The notes below the pieces were generated by a model that was given only the letters and a program-made list of their open reading frames with translations, searched no databases and had not been told where the DNA came from. Below, piece after piece: positions 22,035 to 34,047 of a DNA stretch of 64,000 nucleotides (within the stretch, counting starts at the first letter, position 1; every line of letters begins with the position of its first letter). This DNA is from Persicaria tinctoria (lineage: Eukaryota > Streptophyta > Magnoliopsida > Caryophyllales > Polygonaceae), in the NCBI GenBank assembly GCA_037127255.1, contig JBANSL010000012.1, forward strand, positions 24,996,615 to 25,060,614. The letters are read 5' to 3'. A program made the translations under genes and the position numbers.

Positions 22035-24269
22035 TCAAACGTCTGCAGACACATTTCCTGGTGTCAATATGCTTGCGTGATAAACACTAAAAGTCAAAGT
22101 TCCCTCAGAGGCAGAGCTGTACAAAAAAGAAAACCAACTTACTTGGACGAGAACGAGATATGGGAATCTCACGCAATTCACGTTTAATACACAAATATTC
22201 CCCAAGTAAGGCCATCAATGCAAGTCCAGCCACATTCACAGCCCACCATGTTATTGAAGAAGGCCATCCTCCATAGATGGTACATATGAAAAGATGCAAA
22301 ATGCAGAGGGTCGCAGAGAAATCAAGGCATTTCTTTGCCCTCTCAACCAGATACAGCATGTAACCAGCTCTGTATGAATAGCATAAATTGTCAAATTAAC
22401 TGACTGACAAAATATGAAAAAGGAACACATAATATATGCAATAAAACATGAAGGTGAGTAAGGCCTAAATACACACCAAACATATAACCTAACTATAATA
22501 TATTTCAAATTCAAGGCATAATTGGTAGTATTCGACTATTTCTACATGATTAGCAACTCCTAGTGGAAAAGCAAATCCACTCTTAAGGATCAATATATCG
22601 CCTTTGTTTGGGGACAACTAAACATCCATCATGAGGAGTAACTTGCTCTCTTTTAGCGAATAAACAACTCATTCTGAAAGAAAGGAACAACTCTATACAA
22701 CTAAATAGATGAAGTGTGTTGACAATTGAAAAGAAATAGAAGTGCCTGACCAATGAGAACTAAGGCAGATAAAATGGATGGACACAACATTTCTGTCTGT
22801 AACTTGACAAACAAACTTTTGTCAAGAGTTGAGGACCAATGCTAACTCCCCGTGACTCAACCTCAGATGCAAGATTCAATAACCATGCCACTTAGAAATC
22901 AGAAAAATTGATCAGCAAACAAGTCCATAAGCACAATTGACATATTTGAGCTCATTTGACACTTTCTCACACTCAAAGCTCACACATACACACACAAAAA
23001 AAGTAGTCACCCCCCCCCCCAAAAAAAAAAAAAAATTTACTTGGTACGCCTAGGTCGTAACCATGCCAGTATGCCACCATCAATTACAAAGCATCACAAT
23101 GTATGCTCGGTGATGCCATGCAAGATACCTTGACTCCGGGAGGTATAGAGGACAAAGCAAAGGTGCCGTTCAAGGGTCCTGTGACTTGTACGAGGACCAA
23201 GAGAGCTTATGATGCAATCAAGAGCAAGGGCTTAAGCCATCTTAAGCCCACGACGATATTTCCACCCTTCCTCAAGACAATTTCACACTAAAATCTCCAG
23301 TAAAGACTTTAAACCTACCAAACTAAACCATCATGCAACTCCAAAAACATGGACCATCAATCAGAACCACAAACTCTGACCTATTGTCACTCCAAAGACA
23401 TGCTACCAAACTATCAATTTGAATTGCAGCTGAATAATCATACTCAGCTTCAAAAAAGTTCTTTTCAAGACCATTTTGGCCCCATAAAACACGACTCCCT
23501 CCGATCAGCATTAGTTCATATTTTAGCATATTGAATTTGATCCCGTGTTTTTCTTCTTCGTTAAATGGGATACTTTTCATTTGCCTTCCCTATTAGTTTA
23601 TCACGATTCATTCCATGAGATCCTTAATTTACCCTCTCAGTAGTTAGTAACAAAATTCTTCCTCTCTAGCTGAAAGGAGTAGTCGTTTTGTTATATGTGA
23701 TGATCAATCAATGCAGAACCAATTTAACCAAAGAGAAACTGCCATTGAACTTTGTTGCTTAATGTGGTAACTATGCAGTACTCAATGCAATTTAAGTTTC
23801 AAGTTCAAATTCCTTAAAAATTGTGCTGGATCCTAAATCATAAAGTAATGTTCCTCAGCATACTAATTTTTTCCTTCCCTTAACAAGACAGATTCCCAGG
23901 TAAAAAGCCACACGCGAACAACGATTTTACACCACAATTAGCATATATTCAATGAATTACAAAGGCACAACCAATTATCAGTTGAAGAGATAGCTAAAAA
24001 CGAAGCAAAAGGAGGTTAGGGTTTGTGGTTGGGTTTAGTTCTTACCCGGCGAGAGCGCTGAGGAGAAAAGAGGCAATAACGCACCAACCGGTGACGGTAG
24101 AGGCCGTTAAGGCGGCGAAATCGAAGAAGTAGACGAGGCTGACCCTGGAAACGCGGGTGCCGACAAGGATGGTGAGGAAGACGCCGGCGGTGAGGTAGTA
24201 AAGGCACTGGAGGCAGACGATCTGGGCAACGATGAGCCACGGATCCCATACCACCGTACCATAGAACAT
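22035..24269 (-). CDS. SYS1: SYS1-like Golgi membrane trafficking protein
   Basis: Three exons on the minus strand, 24046-24269, 22143-22369 and 22035-22042, join in frame to 152 codons plus a stop. SYS1 is a small four-helix Golgi membrane protein that in yeast and animals recruits the Arl3/ARFRP1 GTPase. The protein starts MFYGTVVWDPWLIVAQIVCL. Exon 1 ends at GG/GTAAG and exon 2 begins after ATACAG, giving the LAGAGYMLYLVERAKKCLDF junction. Exon 2 continues YGGWPSSITWW and LGEYLCIKRELREIPI. I place the last 8 coding bases after TGTCTGCAG, ending RPNV; reading through exon 2 instead would give a slightly longer tail. Four hydrophobic segments fit the family. The 1676-bp first intron carries repeat scraps. 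No disruption is seen. Confidence 0.9.
23040..23290 (+). pseudogene. Retrotransposon scrap in SYS1 intron 1
   Basis: A 62-codon frame (23103-23291) contains VPFKGPVTCTRTKRAYDAIK, a GPVTRARTKR-like linker related to the scrap at 17840-17900. It is antisense to SYS1. A C-run followed by an A-run precedes it at 23010-23035. Confidence 0.4.
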
Positions 24270-24589
24270 GACTTATTCGTTTCTCAGATCAACAGGAAAC
24301 AAGCTTCGATCTTGCTGATTGATCCCTAAAAGTATCGACAAGGACTTGGGATTTGCAGAGAAATGGATCCTTGGCGTGAAAATTCAATCTGCAGGGAAAT
24401 TCTGGGGGGATTGGAGGCCGTAATGGTAATGGATTTGGATGTGAAATCACTGGATCTCGAGAGGAATCGTTGAGGTTTGGTGAATTGAAGCCGAATGACA
24501 CTGCAACAGTGCAACATGAAATTGTAATAGGGGATGTTCTAACATAACAAATCAGGTTATTAAAATAAAACTATGTACGATTCCATCAA
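24270..24589 (-). promoter_or_regulatory. SYS1 5' flank and probable promoter
   Basis: This 320-bp interval between the SYS1 start codon and the divergent tRNA-Arg must contain the SYS1 5' UTR and proximal promoter. The counterpart at 180-490 is well conserved up to about position 430. I do not see an obvious TATA box on the minus strand. Confidence 0.45.
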
Positions 24590-24663
24590 GACCGCATAGC
24601 GCAGTGGATTAGCGCGTCTGACTTCGGATCAGAAGGTCGTGGGTTCGACTCCCACTGTGGTCG
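24590..24663 (+). tRNA. tRNA-Arg, anticodon UCG (copy 2)
   Basis: Same 74-nt sequence as 491-564, anticodon TCG at 24624-24626. It lies 320 bp upstream of SYS1 and divergent from it. The downstream T-run near 24673-24680 could stop RNA polymerase III. That T-run is also the left edge of the 660-bp tandem repeat. Confidence 0.95.
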
Positions 24664-24671
24664 TTGGCTTG

Positions 24672-26651
24672 ATTTTTTTTATGTGCTCACTTTCCTTTAC
24701 TTTAGTGGTCGTTACCCTTAGCATGATTTTTTGTGATTTAGCTTAACGACTTGTTTTGTGTCCCGATCTTGCAATAGCTTTTCGATCTCCGTGAATTGAT
24801 GCCGACGGTATAACCTTAGGCTCCGTTTGGTATGAATGTAGTAATCGGAATGGGAATGGAAATCGGAATCGGAATCAAAAGTTGGAATAAGTCATTACCT
24901 AAGGATATTGTTTGGTATAATGTCGGAATAAGAAATTCAAAGACACCAAAACCAAAAAACACACAAATTGATCAAATTAAAATCAAAATCACACCATCAA
25001 TCTTGAATAACAAATCCACAACCCAAATAAATTCATCCCACAAATTACAAAACAAAAAAAAGTTGAAGAGGAGGGGCGACACTGTGTTGAAGTTCAACAC
25101 CAGTTGAACTGGAATGAGGAGGGAGGGCTGAGCATGGTGGTCCAGAAGAAAGAGGAGGAAGGGTTGGGTGGAGTCGGCGGCGATGCCCCAATCTAGGCGC
25201 TTGTGACAGAAAACCCAAGTGGCCAGAGAGAGAGTAGCGGGCTAGAAAGATGGCGGCAACGGCGACACCAAATCTTGGTGATGGAGTGACACCGGTGGCG
25301 GTTGCGGCGTTGGACGAAGGCGGCGACTGCAGATTTTTTTATGTGCTCACTTTCCTTTACTTTAGTGGTCGTTACCCTTAGCATGATTTTTTGTGATTTA
25401 GCTTAACGACTTGTTTTGTGTCCCGATCTTGCAATAGCTTTTCGATCTCCGTGAATTGATGCCGACGGTATAACCTTAGGCTCCGTTTGGTATGAATGTA
25501 GTAATCGGAATGGGAATGGAAATCGGAATCGGAATCAAAAGTTGGAATAAGTCATTACCTAAGGATATTGTTTGGTATAATGTCGGAATAAGAAATTCAA
25601 AGACACCAAAACCAAAAAACACACAAATTGATCAAATTAAAATCAAAATCACACCATCAATCTTGAATAACAAATCCACAACCCAAATAAATTCATCCCA
25701 CAAATTACAAAACAAAAAAAAGTTGAAGAGGAGGGGCGACACTGTGTTGAAGTTCAACACCAGTTGAACTGGAATGAGGAGGGAGGGCTGAGCATGGTGG
25801 TCCAGAAGAAAGAGGAGGAAGGGTTGGGTGGAGTCGGCGGCGATGCCCCAATCTAGGCGCTTGTGACAGAAAACCCAAGTGGCCAGAGAGAGAGTAGCGG
25901 GCTAGAAAGATGGCGGCAACGGCGACACCAAATCTTGGTGATGGAGTGACACCGGTGGCGGTTGCGGCGTTGGACGAAGGCGGCGACTGCAGATTTTTTT
26001 ATGTGCTCACTTTCCTTTACTTTAGTGGTCGTTACCCTTAGCATGATTTTTTGTGATTTAGCTTAACGACTTGTTTTGTGTCCCGATCTTGCAATAGCTT
26101 TTCGATCTCCGTGAATTGATGCCGACGGTATAACCTTAGGCTCCGTTTGGTATGAATGTGGTAATCGGAATGGGAATGGAAATCGGAATCGGAATCAAAA
26201 GTTGGAATAAGTCATTACCTAAGGATATTGTTTGGTATAATGTCGGAATAAGAAATTCAAAGACACCAAAACCAAAAAACACACAAATTGATCAAATTAA
26301 AATCAAAATCACACCATCAATCTTGAATAACAAATCCACAACCCAAATAAATTCATCCCACAAATTACAAAACAAAAAAAAGTTGAAGAGGAGGGGCGAC
26401 ACTGTGTTGAAGTTCAACACCAGTTGAACTGGAATGAGGAGGGAGGGCTGAGCATGGTGGTCCAGAAGAAAGAGGAGGAAGGGTTGGGTGGAGTCGGCGG
26501 CGATGCCCCAATCTAGGCGCTTGTGACAGAAAACCCAAGTGGCCAGAGAGAGAGTAGCGGGCTAGAAAGATGGCGGCAACGGCGACACCAAATCTTGGTG
26601 ATGGAGTGACACCGGTGGCGGTTGCGGCGTTGGACGAAGGCGGCGACTGCA
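24672..26651. repeat. 660-bp segment in three near-identical tandem copies
   Basis: Copies run 24672-25331, 25332-25991 and 25992-26651. By eye they differ only by a T-run length (8 versus 7) and one A/G change in copy 3 (26160). Each includes about 150 bp of the DNA flanking a Harbinger-like element plus the element's first 510 bp. The join is at a GCAG/ATTTTTT junction. Each copy contains a 91-codon and a 63-codon open frame that I do not consider genes. Confidence 0.93.
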
Positions 26652-27083
26652 GACGGTGGCGGTAGCGGCAACTATCCAGGAGGCCGGAGAGAGAGAAGTG
26701 GACTACGATGGCGATGACGGTAGCGGCTACTATCCCAGATCTGGACGATTGACACCGGCGTCGGACAGTGAAACAATGGCGGTGGCAGACGGTGGTGGTG
26801 GTGGTGGTGGCGGCGGCGGCCAATGGACAATGGTGGGGAGCATCGAAGATAATTGGAGGAAGAGGGAGATTGAGATTTTTGGATTTGAGTTGAGAGGGGT
26901 AGAAACTAGTAATCACTCATCCCCCAGGTCTAGGTGTGGAATGAAAATTGCTCAAAATTGGGGATGAAAGGATTACCCGGTAATCGATTGCATTCCGGAT
27001 TTCGTCGTACCAAACACCAAAACGGTAATTACTCATTCCGATTCCCATTTTTTTATTCCCAGTAATGAATACCAAACAAGCCC
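24819..27083. mobile_element. Harbinger-like non-autonomous element containing the triplication
   Basis: The left end is GGCTCCGTTTGGTATGAATG; the reverse complement of the right end is GGGCTTGTTTGGTATTCATT. The direct repeat TTA lies at 24816-24818 and 27084-27086. Both ends run into GGAATGGGAAT(GG)-like sequence. Without the two extra 660-bp copies the element would be about 945 bp. The interior (26400-26930) is GC-rich with a GGT/GGC microsatellite and long spurious frames. No transposase is present. Confidence 0.65.
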
Positions 27084-27086
27084 TTA

Positions 27087-27236
27087 GAGTAATTAAATAA
27101 CAAAGTAGTTAATTAATTCGGAGTTGAAAGTCGCAACCGAGACTACTGTCGACGCCACTCGCAATTGAAGCAAAGTCGGCCATGGGGAAGGGCAAAGCGG
27201 GTGACTGCCCCGGGCCTCCGATTTTACGGGGCCTCA
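27087..27236. other. Short intergenic stretch
   Basis: It contains a GC-rich word (GACTGCCCCGGGCCTCCGAT, near 27202) common in plant repeats. No boundary or gene is supported. Confidence 0.35.
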
Positions 27237-27778
27237 TCTATTAATATTACTAATTCTGCTAGCATTTTGCTGACGTGTCATGCTCACAATTAAATTTGAG
27301 TTTTTTATTCAAATGAGCTTTTCTGGTCAATATTATTATGGAAACTTTAAAATATTTGTTTCCTATTTTAAATAGGATTTGAATTCATTCCTTTTTTTTT
27401 TATTTATTTTCGGTTATGTTGTCGTAAATATGGAGACATGTTTCCATTTTTTTTTTCCGATTGCAATATATATCTATTAATCTATTTGTCTATCTATTAA
27501 CATCTATATATCTATCTATCTATTAATCTATCTATTAATATTACTAATTCTGCTAACATTTTGCTGACGTGTCACGCTCATAATTAAAGTTGAATTTTTT
27601 ATTCATATGAGCTTTTCTTATTACACAATATTATTATGGAAACTTTAAAATATTTATTTCCTATTTTAAATATGACTTGAATCCATTCCCTTTTTTATTT
27701 ATTTTCGGTTATATTGTCGTAAATATTGAGACATGTTTCCATTTTTTTTTTCTGATTGCAATATATATCTATCTATTA

Positions 27779-27812
<34 letters not shown>

Positions 27813-28039
27813 TAATATTACTAATTCTGCTAGCATTTTGCTGACGTGTCACGCTCACAATTAAAGTTGAATTTTTTATTCAAATGAGCTTTTCTTATTG
27901 GTCAATATTATTATGGAAACTTTAAAATATTTGTTTCCTATTTTAAATATGATTTGAATCCATTCCCTTTTTTATTTATTTTCGGTTATATTGTCGTAAA
28001 TATTGAGACATGTTTCCATTTTTTTTCCGATTGCAATAA

Positions 28040-28071
<32 letters not shown>

Positions 28072-28295
28072 TATTACTAATTCTGCTAGCATTTTGCTGA
28101 CGTGTCACGCTCACAATTAAAGTTGAATTTTTTATTCAAATGAGCTTTTCTTATTGGTCAATATTATTATGGAAACTTTAAAATATTTGTTTCCTATTTT
28201 AAATATGATTTGAATCCATTCCTTTTTTTTTTAATTTTCGGTTATATTGCCGTAAATATTGAGACATGTTTCCTTTTTTTTTTCCGATTGCAATA
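27237..28295 (+). repeat. Four tandem repeats inside the Helitron
   Basis: Units start near 27237, 27531, 27808 and 28064, each beginning (T)ATTAATATTACTAATTCTGC. They share a 210-230-bp core, and lengths shrink from 294 to about 232 bp because the TCTA/TA microsatellite between cores varies. Every unit begins with the Helitron's own 5' terminal sequence. Confidence 0.85.
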
Positions 28296-28424
28296 TTCTC
28301 ATAATTCGTCTACATACATTACCTTATTAAATCATTTTCAAAATTTGTATCGTATCTATTTCCAACTAATTTATAAATTATAAAAAAAATACTTTATACG
28401 TATTTTTGTTGTAAACACGTATAT

Positions 28425-28467
<43 letters not shown>

Positions 28468-28545
28468 TTATATAAATATATAAATTGATGTTCAAATTAA
28501 AATGGATCAAGTTCCCGTGCTTTCAAGGCACAGATATTACACTAG
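27237..28545 (+). mobile_element. Helitron with internal tandem repeats (1309 bp)
   Basis: It starts with TC (TCTATTAATATTAC...) after an A at 27236 and ends ...ATTACACTAG at 28545 before T, so it sits in an AT dinucleotide. A weak hairpin (CCGTGC...GGCACAG, about 28515-28532) precedes CTAG by about 10 nt. These are Helitron ends. It has no coding capacity. Confidence 0.65.
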
Positions 28546-28589
28546 TTTTTTTTACTAATTTTAATATATATAATAAAACATTTTTAAAA

Positions 28590-28870
28590 TTAACACAAGT
28601 ATCAGTTAGCGTGGTGTGGTTGTTGAATTACTATGGAGCATGCATGCTTTCTTAGAGTCATGGGTTCGAATCCCAAATTTTGCACAACTCTCAACATTCT
28701 AAACTTTTTTTCTATTGGCTAGACCTCAATAAATTTTATCAAGTCATAGAGTATTAAATTATTAATCCAAATTTAAATTTCTCTTTATTTATGTAACTGA
28801 TTCCGAGGCCTCAATAAATTTCATCAAGTCATAGAGTATTAAATTATTAATCTAAATTTAAATCCAGCTA
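28590..28870 (+). repeat. tRNA-derived SINE-like head and an 83-bp tandem duplication
   Basis: A stretch near 28605-28680 has box-A-like GCGTGGTGTGG and box-B GGGTTCGAATCCC, as in tRNA-derived SINEs. Behind it, a segment with CCTCAATAAATTT and GTCATAGAGTATTAAATTAT occurs at about 28727 and 28810. I could not fix the ends or a target duplication. Confidence 0.45.
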
Positions 28871-29025
28871 ATCTTTTAGTTTCGTTTTATAATTATGTCA
28901 TTCGTGAACAATTTTAGTTTTATTAACATGGACATTCAAGAAAAAAAAGATTCACATGGTCATAGCTATATTTATATTAATTGAATTGAATGAAATAACA
29001 TGTTTCAAGGAGTTTTAGAATATTG

Positions 29026-29141
<116 letters not shown>

Positions 29142-29420
29142 ATTGCTTCAAATGTAAAATATCCTTATTGTGTAAAATGAGCTTAACGTGTAAAATCACC
29201 TTAATTAATACAACTGGACTCGGATTACTTTTAATCACACGCGTGGGCCTGTTTTGCGTTGGGCTTTATTTTTTAAAAAACCGGTTCCTCTCTGTTTGTT
29301 GCTCTTAGATCCCTTCGCTATCTCCGTTCTTCCTTTCTCTTTCTCGTTCGCTTTGTCGCTCATCGGTGTACTTGATCTCCGGTGAGGTTTTTTCTGTGTC
29401 TTTGGAGTCGTCGTTTCACC

Positions 29421-32400
29421 ATGTCAAGTTCATCAGTCGGTATGCTCAATGAATCGTTGTCATTCGCTTCTATTTGAGTTGTCCTGTTTGTTAGGGTTTT
29501 TATTCTCTTCGAAATTGTGCGTTTTTGTTTATTGCCCTTATTTTGAGCGATTTTCGCCTCATTGCTGGTTATTTGTGTAATTGTTCTGTTCCTTTTCTTA
29601 TTCAAGCTGTTTCGTTTTGTTATTCTTTTGATTATGTGTTTTTTGTTATCATACTTTATGGTTTATACTCGTTTATGATCGTAAGTGTTTCCTATTCTTA
29701 ATATTCATTGTGCATTTGTGTTTATACTATATTTGGTGTTCGGTTTATGTTTGTTTCTGGTGTTCATTTATTATTCTTTGTAGATTTTATATATTTATTG
29801 CTACTTAGGCTCAATTTAGTTGTCGTTAGTTTTTGTTGTCTGCTTATATTTTTCTTTTTTTGTTCCTTATAGGGAAAAGAACAAGGTCCAAGGTTAGTGG
29901 TGAAGCTCTAGCTGTTGTTCCATATCGTTCAAAACGTGTTAAGAAATCTCGCCCCCCTCGTTCTGTTCCTAAAGCTATTGATCTGGCACGTGATTCTCCC
30001 GGGTTTTCTGTATCTGACGTTGAAGGAGTGTCATCTGAGGTTGAATCACAAGATAATGTTCCTCTAATACGTAAATCAAGGGAAGTTGATTATAGTAAAG
30101 GGTGTTTATCCAAAGATGCTTCTGTAGGCCCTAGCACTGAAGCTTTGTCTACTAATCCCCAGCATACCATAACTGATGATGTTCCTGTAGCAGCTGATGT
30201 TTCTGTTGAGAATGAAGGGCAACCACCTGTTGTAGAAAATTTGCAATCTGAAGGGGCTAATGTTCAATCAGTAGCTTCTGATGTGCCCCTCCAAACCACA
30301 AATGTCCCCCAAGATGTTGGGGCTGGTGCTGTTTTTGTTAAGAAGCCGCGAGTTAGAAGAGCTAACCAACACCCATCTTTGAAAACAAGGTCAAATCCTC
30401 GTGCGTTTGTTTGTGCATTGGGTAGATTTACTGATAAACAAAAGGAGTGTATTAAGCGGATTGGGTTTGGGTCTTTGTTGGATTTGGAAATTCAGTATCT
30501 TCCTCTGTGTCTTTGCCATTGGTTGGTCGAGCAGTTTGATGCCAATCGATGCTGCTTGGTATTGGTTGATGGTAGTAGGTTAGATATTTCTGAGCTTGAT
30601 GTCCATATTACATTAGGCTTGCCTATGGGCAAGAATTTGATATGTAGGAAAACTTCGAAAGAGAAGTCAGATGTTCTTACGAAGTGGAAGAGTTTGTTTT
30701 CTGCTGGTGATTCCATTAATCCTTCTGTTCTTATTGATCATATGGTTGCTGATGCCGATGTCGGTGATAAATTTGTCATCAACTTTGCTGTGTTATTTGA
30801 TTCATTGCTTGTGGACAGTATTCAAAATGGCAATGTTAATCACAATTTGGTAAAAGTCTTATCTGGGAATGAGGACTTCAAAGAGTTGAATTGGTGTGCT
30901 TTTGTTCTCGAAAGCTTAGTGGATTCCAAAAAAATCTGGGAGAAGAACAAAACCAGTCAGTTTCGAGGTCCTATTCTCTTCCTCATTGTGAGTATTTTTT
31001 TTTCTTTTTTTTTTCCTTCTCATTGTCATTCAATACTTTTATGTTTTTTTTATTATAGCAACCTGTCTTGTGTGTTTTATAGTCTGGGTTCTTATTTGTT
31101 TGTTTGTTGTTGTTTGGTTGTGTTTGTTAGCTGTTTTATATTGATAGGGTGAAGTTATTTTCAAGTACTTCGTCGAGGAGAGTAACTCGGTCTTTCCCTG
31201 TTTTCATGGGGTTGACATCACCTATGCTTCGTCAGCGCGAAGATGATGATCTTTCCAGTGGAGGCTTTGGACGTGGCAGAATTGAGGAACGTCAATCTGT
31301 TCCTGCATATAACCCTAAATCTCTATGTGCTGCCCCTTCAGCTGCTCCTCCTGACAATCCACAAGTTTCGCCTATTGAGGTTTCTGCTATTCTTTATTTT
31401 AAGTATATTTTTTTTATAATATTAAAGGTGTTTTGTTTGATATTTGTTATGTTTGTTTGTGTGTTGTGTTTTGTGTGTGTTCATCCCCCTTGTAGAATTT
31501 TATTCAATCCTTTGCTCAAAAAACTGCTGCTCTTGCTACTTCCATTTCTGAGTTTGTTGCTTTGGCTGATAAAATTCCTCCTGAATTTAAAGAGAATGAA
31601 ATGGTTAAAACCCTCAGTAACGCTGCCAAGAAGCTGATGGGTTTGGAGTTTGATGGTGATAAGGTTTCTTCCTCCCCCGTAGACCATCCTAATATTGTCA
31701 ATCCCACTGCTTTTGAGTGGATGACATCCCAAGATCCCTTATGGTCAGATCCTGTGTTTTTGGAAGCTATTACACAAATTGAGTTAGCTTACATTAATAA
31801 ATGTAAGATGCAATCGTCTGGTCAGACTGATCAACCTTTTTGTCCACCTGGGAATGTATCGGGGGGCGGGCTTGGTGGTGGTTGTTTTGAGAGTGAATGT
31901 GATGATGGGAGGAAGAGTGATTCTGCAGTATTGAAAGGTAAGGGGACTATGCCTATGAATCTTCCCAGTGAGCCATCATTTGATATATTTGGTTCTGATC
32001 CTGCTTTCCAATCACAAAAAAAAATCTTCTGAAGAAGCAATTGTCAAAGATTTTACCAAGTCTGATAAGTCTGCACAAAAGGGTTTTGTCTCTGCACCCA
32101 AGCCCAATGCTGATGCACAAAAAGATATTAGAGATGCACCGTCTGTTGTCGGGGGTTCCCCTGGTGTCCCTGCTTCTGTTGTCAATATTGCCAAAGAATA
32201 TTCTGGTGGAGATGTTGCTTCTTCTTTAGGCATATCAACATCAAGGGACACTCATTGCGCAACCCCTATAGTGTATAAAAAGAAGCAAAAATCTCCCGTT
32301 GTCATGCCTTTACGTAGGTCCACAAGGGGTTGTGCTGCTGATGAAAATGAGAAAGATGTTGGAGGGAAGAGGGTTTCAAAACCTGCTGATTCTTTGAAGA

Positions 32401-33484
32401 GTCCTTACTATTCCAGGGTTGTTGATGTGAATGAGCGTGTGTCTGACATTGAGCATTGCATTTGTGCATATTTGTCTAAGAAATCAGCTTCTGATGTGTA
32501 AGCCTTTTTTCCTCTTTTTCTTTTTTTTCCCTTTTTTACTTTAGTTATTTTATTATATTTAAATTTATTTGAGTTATATTTATTTTTTATAATTTGTTCT
32601 TTGCCTATTGCAGTGAAGTTCTATTTAAGAATTCATCTGTTGAAGTTATTAGAGCTGATTTTAAATCCCTTGAAGAAGATTTTGAAGTCACTTTCTCTGT
32701 TGTGAGGGCATGGGCTTCTGTCCTTAATTACAAAGAACAATACAGAAGTGTTGTTTCTCCATCAAGGCTTTTTATATCTGTCGAGTCGTCTGTAAGTTGT
32801 ATTTGTTGTTTCTTAAATTTTTTCTCCTTCTATATGTGTTTATTTCCTTGTTCTCTTTTTATTTGTGTTAGTTTGTGTTTGGGTTGTATTACGACTCAAC
32901 CTATTGCATGGCCGTCTTTAATCTGAAAATGCACGAATTTCAATTCCTGGATGTGACAAGTGATACTCGTTCTTCTACTTGTATCTTCCAATATACAATT
33001 GGCAATTTGGTTAGTTTTCATAATTATACGTCACTTTTCTACTCTTTGTGGGTTTTTTTCCTTTTATTTTTCAGTTTATCATTTACAGTATTTTCCTCTT
33101 TTTCTTTTTTTTACTACTTTTTTTTTGCAGCATAATTTCTTGATTAAATATTTGAAGGCTAAAGGATTACCAAAGAAGGCAAAATTAGTTTCTATGCTTC
33201 AGCAATCACCCATTTGTCTTCCTTGGGCTGGTGAAGAAAAGCTTCCCCATTCTGGTGTTTGCATGATGCGCCATATGGAGGCCTTCAGCGGATTGGAGAA
33301 GGGATTCAAGTGTGGTTTTGAACATGGGACTGACAAGAACATCTCCAAGCTGTGTGTGAAGTACATGACTGACATAATTTGCTCTGATGTCAACGAACTT
33401 CGATCTGAAATTTCAGCTCAAGCTAAGGCACATGCATCCTTGACCTTAAAAGGTGTTCAAGCTCTAAAACTGCGGTTGGATTGA
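29421..33484 (+). pseudogene. ULP1-like protease gene of the MULE, probably catalytically dead
   Basis: Seven exons fit GT/AG borders in frame: 29421-29439, 29873-30987, 31131-31379, 31496-32497, 32614-32791, 32872-33009 and 33131-33484 (about 1015 codons). The N-terminal region is basic then low-complexity. A conserved block follows (FTDKQKECIKRIGFGSLLDL, CHWLVEQFD, VHITLGLPMGK), as in plant MULE-encoded ULP1-like proteins, then SFPVFMGLTSPMLRQRE. The last three exons form the protease-like domain. Where the family has HYY and DCGV(F) I read TYCMAVFNLK and HSGVCMMRHMEAF, so the catalytic His and Cys look replaced by Thr and Ser, while the LD motif (FQFLDV) remains. A nine-A run near 32017 shifts the frame within exon 4; one base change would restore it. 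The alignment to the family is from memory. Confidence 0.7.
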
Positions 33485-34047
33485 TTGGGTAGGAAAGAGT
33501 AGTTAACAAACATTAGTATTTTGCTGGTAATTCCGTACTTTTGAGGGTATACAAATTTTGTGTTCTACATGTGGTGTAATGTATAACCCTTTTGCGATTC
33601 CCTTTTTGGGTTACCTTTGCCTATCTTACTCTATGTTTGCACGGTTGGTGATGTTGACATTATTAATATTGTCGTGTTTTTTTAATGTTCAAATTCGAAT
33701 CTTTATGCGTTTTCTATTTAATTTTAATTCTGCACACAGTTATTTATGTTGTGACACTAATATATAGCCATGTGTTGGCCTAATATTAATATGTGCAGTT
33801 ATATGGAAATTATGTGCACCCCGAATACCCTATTGTGCATATGCAATATGATGCTCTATTTTTTTATAACCGAAGTGCCTATCTATTCAGGCTTATAGGG
33901 TGACGTCTCCTTTCCTGTTTTGTGTTCTTATATTGGTCTGGATTCTTATTTTTTATTTTATTTTAATGTACTTTTTATATTTTGATTTTTTGTGAATATA
34001 TTTTACTTTGTGCGCGTTTTATATTAGTAAAAAATCGACATTTCAGT
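33485..34047. other. 3' region of the ULP1-like gene
   Basis: T-rich non-coding DNA. TGTGCA words recur (near 33795, 33820 and 33834), the same word that starts each unit of the adjacent 21-bp array. No polyadenylation signal is assigned. Confidence 0.45.

Noticed and set aside
23490..23580. Third Stowaway MITE in the SYS1 intron
   Set aside because: A CTCCCTCCGATC-like start is present, but I could not find a matching inverted end or TA duplication.
24832..26427. Three identical 91-codon frames
   Set aside because: They are copies of one frame in the tandem repeat and run through the terminal region of a transposon, with a low-complexity translation.
26365..26967. 183- and 103-codon frames on opposite strands
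   Set aside because: They arise from the GGT/GGC microsatellite region inside the Harbinger-like element, without domain similarity.
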